This document shows, one piece after another, positions 1-5,222 of a stretch of 10,836 nucleotides of DNA. Position 1 is the first letter of the stretch; every line of letters starts with the position of its first letter. This DNA comes from Desulfobacteraceae bacterium (lineage in GTDB: Bacteria; Desulfobacterota; Desulfobacteria; Desulfobacterales; SG8-13). The notes beneath the pieces were generated by a model that made no database searches, was not told where the DNA came from, and was given only the letters and a program-made list of their open reading frames with translations. The stretch lies in assembly GCA_029287875.1 (NCBI GenBank), contig JARFQH010000331.1, positions 1 to 10,836 of the forward strand. Direction: 5' to 3'. The position numbers were made by a program, and so were the translations under genes.

Positions 1-17
1 ATGTGTATAAGAGACAG
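1..17 (+). other. Tn5/Nextera mosaic-end adapter remnant
   Basis: The first 17 bases, ATGTGTATAAGAGACAG, equal the last 17 of the 19-base Tn5 mosaic end used in transposase-based library kits. The match ends exactly at the terminal CAG and sits exactly at the window edge. This is sequencing adapter left at a contig end, not genomic DNA. The genome sequence should be read from about base 18. Confidence 0.95.
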
Positions 18-265
18 ATGTAGTATCTCAAGATATTCATTTATAACCATTTATTATCAGGTCAATTTGCCCTGATAATAGTTTTATCTGATTAACAAGG
101 ATCGTCCCTGGCATCGATGATTGATGATTAAACTATAACTATCCTATTTTATAACAAATAGCAACACGAAAAGAGGGAATGCGGCGGTGAGGGTCGGGAT
201 TTTATGAGACTTATATTTATGCGGCGCGAATAGGCCCCCGATAAGTCGTCTAATCGCTTTTTCGG
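18..265. other. AT-rich non-coding stretch, no gene seen
   Basis: This stretch is visibly richer in A+T than the genes to its right, and I find no credible coding frame on either strand. It holds the palindrome at 52-80 and a tandem GATGATT pair near 115-128. On the minus strand it lies downstream of the broken toxin gene, so it may be decayed sequence from the same accessory locus. Confidence 0.5.
52..80. repeat. 10-base perfect inverted repeat
   Basis: TATTATCAGG (52-61) and CCTGATAATA (71-80) are perfect reverse complements separated by 9 bases. On the plus strand the stem is followed by GTTTTATC, so it could be a weak intrinsic terminator for a plus-strand gene to the left of the window. 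The stem is AT-rich and the T-run short, so an operator-like palindrome is equally possible. Confidence 0.4.
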
Positions 266-347
266 TTACGGTTCATCCGATGTTTGGTTTTTGAGTGTCT
301 CCCAGAATTTTCCTGGAGATACGATTCGCATCGAGAAACACCCTCAA
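266..347 (-). pseudogene. PIN-domain (VapC-like) toxin remnant with internal deletion
   Basis: Immediately after the antitoxin, a TTG codon overlaps the antitoxin TGA stop (TTGA, 344-347) and reads MRVFLDAN. This is the typical beginning of a PIN ribonuclease toxin, including the first catalytic Asp. That frame then becomes unrecognisable and stops at 273-275. A second frame, from 331 to the stop at 266-268, reads MRIVSPGKFWETLKN. This resembles the usual C-terminal end of PIN toxins, a strand followed by a SP(R/G)xF-type helix. Both motifs share GATGCGAAT (324-332), which encodes DAN in the first frame and lies within the Met-Arg-Ile codons of the second. The simplest reading is that the central part of a toxin of roughly 130-140 residues was lost by recombination between two copies of this short sequence. 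The motif matches are from memory of the family and the deletion is inferred. No functional nuclease could be made. Confidence 0.55.
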
Positions 348-565
348 GATATCTGGGAGAAAACATCCTCATCTGTTAAATATCCGCGAGCTTCTTCAAA
401 CGGCATCACCCTTTTTCTGATTTCCCCAAAATGTTCCAGACGAAGCTGCCGCCTGAGGGCCTCGCGTGCGATGACGCTTCTGTTTTTCCCTGATCGCTGA
501 CTGGCCTTGGTCAGCAGGGAATCCAGTTCCTTGTCCAATCTGATTGTAAGGCTTGACGTTTTCAT
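344..565 (-). CDS. Ribbon-helix-helix (CopG/VapB-type) antitoxin, apparently orphan
   Basis: This 73-residue protein has the ribbon-helix-helix layout: a short strand at residues 4-10 (SSLTIRL), helix A at 11-24, a GKNRS turn at 26-30 and helix B at 29-43. Such proteins dimerise, bind operator DNA with the paired strands, and usually repress their own operon. The C-terminal tail, ending LTDEDVFSQIS, is the kind of segment that wraps around and neutralises a PIN-domain toxin in related type II systems. The start is the first possible one, because an in-frame TAA lies two codons upstream. The Shine-Dalgarno match is poor. Its toxin partner should follow directly, but only a scar remains (266-347), so the gene is probably an orphan antitoxin. 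It could still repress its own promoter or neutralise a related toxin elsewhere. Confidence 0.85.
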   Translation of the reverse strand: MKTSSLTIRLDKELDSLLTKASQRSGKNRSVIAREALRRQLRLEHFGEIRKRVMPFEEARGYLTDEDVFSQIS

Positions 566-598
566 GTCTTACTTTGTGAAACGCCTATTTGGGATAGT

Positions 599-667
599 CA
601 AGGGTTATTATTTATGCCTAACTGTAAAGGCCACTTACGGCGCATCAGCGACGCGAACAAGGGTTAT
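599..667. repeat. 10-base direct repeat upstream of the antitoxin gene
   Basis: CAAGGGTTAT occurs at 599-608 and again at 658-667, in the otherwise empty gap between the DUF1445 gene and the antitoxin. A minus-strand TTGACT (601-596) that could be a -35 box overlaps the copy nearer the antitoxin, but no good -10 box follows. The pair could be operator half-sites for the ribbon-helix-helix protein; that is a guess from position only. Confidence 0.3.
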
Positions 668-723
668 AGGCCCGACTTTGTCATCGCGCGTCAGGGGCCA
701 CGATATCCGGATTCAGACCGATT

Positions 724-1509
724 TTAGAAAAGCGTCATGTCTTCGTCTTTCAGATCGGAGACGAACATGTGGCCGGGGGCGTGGGTGATCACCAGCGGCA
801 GGGATGTGGAGGTGGCCGCCAAGGTCGAGGTAACCCCGCAGGCCCAGAACACCGGAACTTCTCCCGGTTCGATGGCGACCGGGTGGCCGAAATCCGGGCG
901 ATCAATGTCCTCAATGCCGATTTGGGACGGATCGCCGATATGGACCGGTGCGCCGTGGGTCAGGTGGAAACGGGTGGTGATCTGGACCGCGCGGACGGCC
1001 TGTTCGGGCGTCATCGGCCGCATGCTGACCACCAGGGGAGCGGAAAACGGGCCGGCCGGCGTGCAGGCGCGCTTGGTGATGTACATGGAAACGTTTTTAC
1101 CCTCCGTGATGTTCCGGACCGGAATTCCGGCGGACTGCAGGGCGTTCTCAAAGGAGAAACTGCAGCCCAGAAGGAAGCTGACCATGTCTTTGCTGAATGT
1201 GTCGGTGACGGCTTCGACTTCTTCCGTCAACTTTCCATTACGGTAGATCCGGTAGAGGGGCAGATCCTGACGCAGATCGGCCCCGGGGGCAATCTTAGGT
1301 TCGTAGACCCCGGCTTCGAGAACATCGAGTATCGGACAGGGTTTGGGGTTGCGGACGCAGAAGAGAAGAAAGTCAAAGGCTTCCTGCTGCGGCAGCATGA
1401 CCAGGTTGGCCTGAACAAAGCCGCGGGCCGCGCCCGAGGTCGGCTTTCGCCACTCTGCGGCGCGAATCCGGCCCCGCAGCTGGGCCGCTGTGATGTTTTC
1501 TGGGGTCAT
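724..1509 (-). CDS. DUF1445 / YcsI family putative hydro-lyase (D-glutamate cyclase-like)
   Basis: The 261-residue length is normal for the UPF0317/DUF1445 family (COG4336). Conserved family blocks appear in order: FVQANLVMLP (31-40), NPKPCPILDV (54-63), PGADLRQDLP (75-84), GCSFSFENAL (114-123), VVSMRP (160-165), HGAPVHIGDP (185-194), PDFG (205-208), VPVFWACGVT (218-227) and THAPGHMFVSD (242-252). The residue after PDFG is His where I would expect Asp. A mammalian member of this family is D-glutamate cyclase, converting D-glutamate to 5-oxo-D-proline. In Bacillus the homologue ycsI lies near 5-oxoprolinase genes. The exact bacterial reaction is not settled, and family names often say putative hydro-lyase. 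The start is supported by AAGGA (1521-1517), 7 bases upstream. It is the last gene after the importer and the M24 peptidase on the same strand, from which an inverted repeat array separates it. Confidence 0.9.
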   Translation of the reverse strand: MTPENITAAQLRGRIRAAEWRKPTSGAARGFVQANLVMLPQQEAFDFLLFCVRNPKPCPILDVLEAGVYEPKIAPGADLRQDLPLYRIYRNGKLTEEVEAVTDTFSKDMVSFLLGCSFSFENALQSAGIPVRNITEGKNVSMYITKRACTPAGPFSAPLVVSMRPMTPEQAVRAVQITTRFHLTHGAPVHIGDPSQIGIEDIDRPDFGHPVAIEPGEVPVFWACGVTSTLAATSTSLPLVITHAPGHMFVSDLKDEDMTLF

Positions 1510-1513
1510 GGGG

Positions 1514-1528
1514 CATTCCTTCGGAATG
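1514..1528 (-). promoter_or_regulatory. Small hairpin over the ribosome binding site of the DUF1445 gene
   Basis: CATTCC and GGAATG form a perfect 6-base stem around a 3-base centre. On the minus strand the Shine-Dalgarno AAGGA (1521-1517) is partly inside the stem, so folding would hide it. Read on the plus strand the same hairpin has a C(UUCG)G tetraloop. Whether it controls translation is inference. Confidence 0.35.
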
Positions 1529-1653
1529 AGGGTTGAGCCGGTTGAGCCCGTTTAGCCGGTTGTGTCCGTTAAACGATTGGGTGGATGAATTTAAACCGGC
1601 TCAACGGGCCAAACGGACCCAACCGGCTAAACGGGCCCAACTGACTCAACCTA
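1529..1653. repeat. Inverted arrays of a 9-base repeat (copy A)
   Basis: The left array (about 1529-1573) has five 9-base units such as CCGGTTGAG and CCCGTTTAG. The right array (1591-1653), read on the opposite strand, has seven units of the same kind, including CCCGTTTAG and CCGGTTGGG. All units keep GTT at positions 4-6. Aligned as hairpin arms, 1531-1570 and 1612-1651 match at 36 of 40 positions, with a 41-base loop between. The arrays fill almost the whole gap between the M24 gene and the DUF1445 gene, beginning 3-4 bases after the M24 stop codon (TAA, 1658-1656). The same repeat family appears at 4941-5220. Confidence 0.85.
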
Positions 1654-1655
1654 TT

Positions 1656-2846
1656 TTATACAACATTGACTTCTTCGTTAAATTTTCCCAATTGACGCAG
1701 GCCGTCGGCCGTGACGACATGGGTGTTTTCGATGCCGACGACACCGACTCCCGGAAAGATCAGTTTCGGTTCGAGGGCCACGATCATGTTCTGCTGAAAT
1801 TCGAGCCGCTGTTTCTGGGCCAGAAAGGGGTATTCATCCAGTTCGATGCCGATGCCGTGACCGATGAAACGGATGCGGCGGTCACCTACACCCATGAAGT
1901 TGTCGGCATATCCCAGATCGGTCGCCATGGCGACCGCCATGTCGTAAACGTCGCCGGTTCGAACCCCCGGTTTGGCTTCTTTCTTAACCATCGACTGCAC
2001 GGCCAACATGGCCTGGTGGGCCTGAAGTAGTTCATCCGACAACCCCTCGATGGCGAATATGCGCGTGTGGTCGGACAAGTAACCCTGGTGGGCGAAGACA
2101 TAGTCGAACAGAATCGGTTCGCGGCGCTGGATCGGCCGGAAACCCGGTCCCTGAGCCACAGCCGGGCTCACCGCCGCGCCGCCGGTGGGAGAGGCCAGGT
2201 AGCTGGGCACGGCGGCCGCCGGTCCGGCCATCAGGTGTCCGTAAAACAGCTCACTGCCCCAAAGGCGCATCCGGATGATTCCTTGGTGTCCCAGCCGTCG
2301 GGCCCGGGCTTCGATCAGTCCGGCCAACTCGATTTCAGTGATCCCTTCCCGTAGATACTCCCTCACGCTGTCGGCGACCTGGTCCGAATATCCGGCTGCG
2401 GTGGTGATCAGACCGATTTCGTGGTCGGATTTAACCGCCCGGATCAGGCGGACAACGGTCGATATGTCCGAAATTTCGGCTCCGGAAAAGATGTCGCGGT
2501 AGGCGAGGTAGAGGTTGGCGGGCAGAACATCGAGCTCGAGACCCAAACGGCGGGGGAGGGTGTGGCCATTTTGGTGCAGCAATTCCGGCAGTTCCTGGGG
2601 CCGGGATATGGGAACAATTTTCCGAATCGGCGATTCGGCCACGGCCCGCTCAATGTCTTTGCGGACCATCAGCAACGGTTCGCCGTCGACCGGCACGAAG
2701 AGATGGGCCTGCTGGATGGTGCCGGTAAAGTAAAACAGGTCCGAGTTTTGAAGGATCAGCGCCGCATCGATTCCGGCCTTGTCCAGCCGCTGTTTGAGAT
2801 GATCGATTCTAGTGTCGATTTCGCTGGATGGTGTGGTAAAGGTCAT
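1656..2846 (-). CDS. M24 family metallopeptidase (Xaa-Pro peptidase / creatinase fold)
   Basis: This 396-residue protein has a creatinase-type N-terminal domain (about 14-135) and an M24 pita-bread catalytic domain (about 145-380). All five expected metal ligands are visible: Asp248 (LFDYV), Asp259 (LSDHTR), His330 (GHGIG), Glu359 (ALEP) and Glu373 (GIENT). His204 (YGHLM) is a likely substrate-binding histidine. With the full ligand set a two-metal hydrolase is expected, most likely cleaving Xaa-Pro or other short peptides; creatinase-like activity cannot be excluded from sequence. No signal peptide is seen, so it should be cytoplasmic. The start is supported by GAGG (2856-2853), 6 bases upstream. 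It begins 64 bases after the ATPase F gene stop, in the same direction, and so probably works on peptides brought in by the importer. Confidence 0.93.
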   Translation of the reverse strand: MTFTTPSSEIDTRIDHLKQRLDKAGIDAALILQNSDLFYFTGTIQQAHLFVPVDGEPLLMVRKDIERAVAESPIRKIVPISRPQELPELLHQNGHTLPRRLGLELDVLPANLYLAYRDIFSGAEISDISTVVRLIRAVKSDHEIGLITTAAGYSDQVADSVREYLREGITEIELAGLIEARARRLGHQGIIRMRLWGSELFYGHLMAGPAAAVPSYLASPTGGAAVSPAVAQGPGFRPIQRREPILFDYVFAHQGYLSDHTRIFAIEGLSDELLQAHQAMLAVQSMVKKEAKPGVRTGDVYDMAVAMATDLGYADNFMGVGDRRIRFIGHGIGIELDEYPFLAQKQRLEFQQNMIVALEPKLIFPGVGVVGIENTHVVTADGLRQLGKFNEEVNVV

Positions 2847-2882
2847 AAACCGCCTCGTTTTAACTTCAGGCCCTTCTTTGGG

Positions 2883-2916
2883 AATCTCAATGAATCTTTA
2901 TGAATCATTATTAATC
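2883..2916. repeat. Four AATC motifs at exact 10-base spacing
   Basis: AATC occurs at 2883, 2893, 2903 and 2913, mostly within the longer TGAATC or TTAATC. On the minus strand this reads as GATT repeated once per helical turn. It spans the end of the ATPase F gene and the gap before the M24 gene. The phasing would place all copies on one face of the DNA, as at some protein-binding sites. It may also be a decayed 10-base tandem repeat. Confidence 0.4.
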
Positions 2917-3951
2917 ATTAGGAGTCATGCGGACGGACTCGTCGTTTTCGATTTTCCAGCAGCGGACGAGGTGATCCGGAGCGACCGACCGCAACGGGAG
3001 ATCCGCCTGCCGGCAGGCGGCGTCGCCCTTCGGACAAAACTCCTGAAAAACGCAGCCTTCGGGCGGCGGTCCCGGCACGCCGCCGCCTTCTTTCAGTTGA
3101 AGGTCTGTTTTTTGGTCGCGATCGACATCCGGTATGGCCGCCAGCAGCGTTTGCGTGTAAGGGTGCTGCGGGTGGGCATAGAGTTCCTCGGCCGGCGCAT
3201 ACTCCATTATATAGCCCTTGTTCATGACGGCGACCTGATTGCAGAGATATCCCACCACGTTCAGGTCATGCGAAATGAAGAGGTAACTCAATCCAAGACG
3301 GTCCTGCAAGTCTTTCAACAAATTAATCACTTGGGCCTGAATGGAAACATCCAGGGCCGAAATCGGTTCGTCGCAGATGATCAGGGCCGGATTGACGCTC
3401 AATGCGCGGGCAATTCCGATCCGCTGTCGTTGGCCGCCGCTGAACTCATGCGGGTAGCGCCCGGCACTCTCCGGTGACATGCCGACCATCTCCAGCAGCT
3501 CTGCGAGGCGGTCTTTGCGTCGCTGTCCCCGGGGTGTTCCTACAATACGCAGCCCCTCTTCGATCGACTGCCCGACCGTCATTCGAGGATTGAGCGATCC
3601 GTAAGGATCCTGAAAGACAATCTGCATCTGTTTGCGGTACGGCTTCAACTCTTTTTCCGACAGCCGGCTGATATCGTCTTGGCGAAAGAAAATGAGGCCG
3701 TCATCGGGACGCAACAGCCGCATGATCATGCGGGCGACCGTGGATTTACCACAGCCGCTTTCTCCCACCAGGCCTAATGTTTGGCCCTGCCGGATCTTGA
3801 AATCAACCCCGTTGACGGCTTTTATCCATCCGCTGATCCGCAGAAAAAAACCGGAGCGGACCGGAAAATGCTTTTTCAGATCGCGGACTTCGAGGATGAT
3901 GTTCTCTTCTGGGTTCGGGTTCATTGGCTTAATAATAACCCATCGGGTCAT
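2911..3951 (-). CDS. oppF: Peptide ABC transporter ATP-binding protein, OppF/DppF type
   Basis: One of the two ATPases that power the importer from the cytoplasmic face. Of 346 residues, the ABC core shows Walker A GESGCGKST (63-71), Q-loop Gln114, signature FSGGQ (170-174), Walker B LIICDEP (190-196) and H-loop His228. The HPYTQTLL segment (263-270) and the region after it are the C-terminal extension typical of oligopeptide/dipeptide ATPases. It contains Cys300, Cys306, Cys313 and Cys331, the spacing seen in members reported to bind an iron-sulfur cluster. The first ATG overlaps the ATPase D stop (ATGA, 3951-3948), which suggests translational coupling. An internal ATG at 3924-3922 (MNPNPEEN) is an alternative start that fits the usual N-terminus better. 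Neither has a strong ribosome binding site. The substrate cannot be told from this subunit. Confidence 0.93.
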   Translation of the reverse strand: MTRWVIIKPMNPNPEENIILEVRDLKKHFPVRSGFFLRISGWIKAVNGVDFKIRQGQTLGLVGESGCGKSTVARMIMRLLRPDDGLIFFRQDDISRLSEKELKPYRKQMQIVFQDPYGSLNPRMTVGQSIEEGLRIVGTPRGQRRKDRLAELLEMVGMSPESAGRYPHEFSGGQRQRIGIARALSVNPALIICDEPISALDVSIQAQVINLLKDLQDRLGLSYLFISHDLNVVGYLCNQVAVMNKGYIMEYAPAEELYAHPQHPYTQTLLAAIPDVDRDQKTDLQLKEGGGVPGPPPEGCVFQEFCPKGDAACRQADLPLRSVAPDHLVRCWKIENDESVRMTPND

Positions 3952-4937
3952 TTACGGTCGCGAGCGAAAAGGACCGGACAGCGAGCCTGGTGACCGCCGC
4001 CGTAATCGCACATTTGAGGATACTGCTCCCGGCAGCTTTGTACGGCGTGGGGGCAGCGCGGGTGAAAAGGACAACCCGGCGGTTTGTGGGCCGGGTCGGG
4101 GACGGTGCCGGGGATGCTGTAGAGACGCCGTCCTCTTTTGGCGCGCGTGGGCAGTGACGCCAGCAAACCCTGGGTGTAAGGGTGCTTCGCATTACCAAAG
4201 ATGTGCCCGGTTTTACCCTGCTCGGCAATAATGCCCGCATACATAACGTAGACCCTATCTGCCACGGCCGACACGACCCCGAGGTCGTGGGTGATGTAAA
4301 GGACCGACATCCGGTGTTTCTGCTGCAGGGCGCCGAAGAGCTTCAAGATCTGGGCCTGAACGGTGACATCCAGCGCCGTGGTCGGCTCGTCGGCGATCAC
4401 CAGTTCCGGGTCGCAGGCCAGGGCCATGGCGATCATGACCCTCTGGCGCTGTCCGCCGCTGAGTTCGTGCGGATAGGCATTGAGGCGCTCTTCCGCAGAG
4501 GGGATCCCCACATCGGTCAAAAGCTGAACACAGCGACGGTGCAGGGCGTCTTCGTCTATTTTCTTGTGGATCCGAATGGCCTCTCCGATCTGGTCGCCGA
4601 TTTTGAAAACCGGATTGAGGGAGGTGAGCGGCTCCTGGAAAACCATGGCGATGCGATTGCCTCGGATATGCTGCAGGTCTTCCTCTTCCAGCTGCAGCAG
4701 GTCTTCGCCGGCGAAAAGGATGCGTCCCCCCGCAATTTCGCCCGGGGGCTGGTTGATAAGGCCGAGAATGCTGAGGGCCGAGACGGTCTTGCCGCACCCG
4801 GATTCGCCCACCAGGCAGACGGTTTCCTCGCGTCCCACCTCGAAACTGACACCGTCGACGGCTTTCGCCACGCTGTTTTCGGCGCCGTGAAAGTGGACCT
4901 TGAGGTTATCGACCGATAGAAGGATCTCTTTGTTCAT
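3948..4937 (-). CDS. oppD: Peptide ABC transporter ATP-binding protein, OppD/DppD type
   Basis: The partner ATPase of the importer, 329 residues, of normal length. It shows Walker A GESGCGKT (44-51), Q-loop Gln101, signature LSGGQ (159-163), Walker B LVIADE (179-184) with the catalytic Glu, and H-loop His217. The HPYTQGLLAS motif (252-261) starts the family C-terminal extension, which carries Cys289, Cys295, Cys302, Cys310 and Cys320. Such cysteines bind a [4Fe-4S] cluster in some family members; here that is inference. The gene overlaps ATPase F by 4 bases. Unlike the other importer genes it is detached from its upstream neighbour by 285 bases filled with repeat arrays (4941-5220). The array ends 3 bases before its start codon and I see no clear Shine-Dalgarno outside it. 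Initiation may therefore depend on how the array RNA folds. Confidence 0.94.
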   Translation of the reverse strand: MNKEILLSVDNLKVHFHGAENSVAKAVDGVSFEVGREETVCLVGESGCGKTVSALSILGLINQPPGEIAGGRILFAGEDLLQLEEEDLQHIRGNRIAMVFQEPLTSLNPVFKIGDQIGEAIRIHKKIDEDALHRRCVQLLTDVGIPSAEERLNAYPHELSGGQRQRVMIAMALACDPELVIADEPTTALDVTVQAQILKLFGALQQKHRMSVLYITHDLGVVSAVADRVYVMYAGIIAEQGKTGHIFGNAKHPYTQGLLASLPTRAKRGRRLYSIPGTVPDPAHKPPGCPFHPRCPHAVQSCREQYPQMCDYGGGHQARCPVLFARDRK

Positions 4938-4940
4938 TAG

Positions 4941-5220
4941 TCCGTTTAGCCGGTTGAGCCCGTTGAGCCCGTTTGGCCGGTTGAGCCCGTTGAGTCGGTT
5001 GAGTCAGTTAAGTCGGTTGGCCGCCGCATACCATTTCATTAACTTAAACGGTTTTAACGATTCTGTATCTCATTCCATTGTTTTCCAATCAACAAAAGCG
5101 TGTCACCCACTATGTGTCGAAAAGGCTGAACCGGCAAACGGGCTAACGGGCTCAACGGGCCAAACGGGCCAAACCGGCTAACGAGCCAACGGGCTAAACC
5201 GGCTTAACGGGCCCAACCGA
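4941..5220. repeat. Inverted arrays of a 9-base repeat (copy B) inside the importer operon
   Basis: The left array, 4941-5021, is nine consecutive 9-base units, for example TCCGTTTAG, CCGGTTGAG, CCCGTTGAG and CCCGTTTGG. The right array, 5126-5220, read on the other strand, is eleven units of the same kind: seven of 9 bases and four of 8. GTT at positions 4-6 is present in all twenty. The arrays face each other around a 104-base AT-richer spacer (5022-5125) in which I see no gene. A transcript would fold into a very long hairpin that can slip between registers. The right array begins 2 bases after the permease C stop and the left array ends 3 bases before the ATPase D start, so the arrays and spacer occupy the entire gap. 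Possible roles are transcript stabilisation or attenuation that sets the permease-to-ATPase ratio, or a selfish intergenic repeat. Confidence 0.9.
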
Positions 5221-5222
5221 CA

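Noticed and set aside
27..352. Direct repeat CTCAAGATAT at 27-36 and 343-352 as possible attachment or insertion boundaries
   Set aside because: There is no integrase, transposase or tRNA gene between or beside them, and a 10-base coincidence within a few hundred bases is not rare enough.
769..1536. Long plus-strand frame opposite the DUF1445 gene
   Set aside because: The minus-strand protein shows every conserved block of its family. The plus-strand product shows none and is Gly/Asp/Arg-rich, as antisense frames in GC-rich DNA often are.
1533..2030. Open plus-strand frame starting in the repeat array and running over the M24 gene
   Set aside because: Its first part is just the 9-base repeat read as three-residue repeats, and the rest is antisense to a gene with all catalytic residues intact.
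4900..5181. Open plus-strand frame encoding RLS/LSP repeats
   Set aside because: A repeat unit that is a multiple of three without stop codons keeps a frame open by itself. There is no ribosome binding site or recognisable fold, and it begins antisense to ATPase D.
4941..5220. CRISPR array
   Set aside because: Units are 8-9 bases and contiguous with no unique spacers of regular length, and they are in opposite orientation on the two sides; no cas gene is present.
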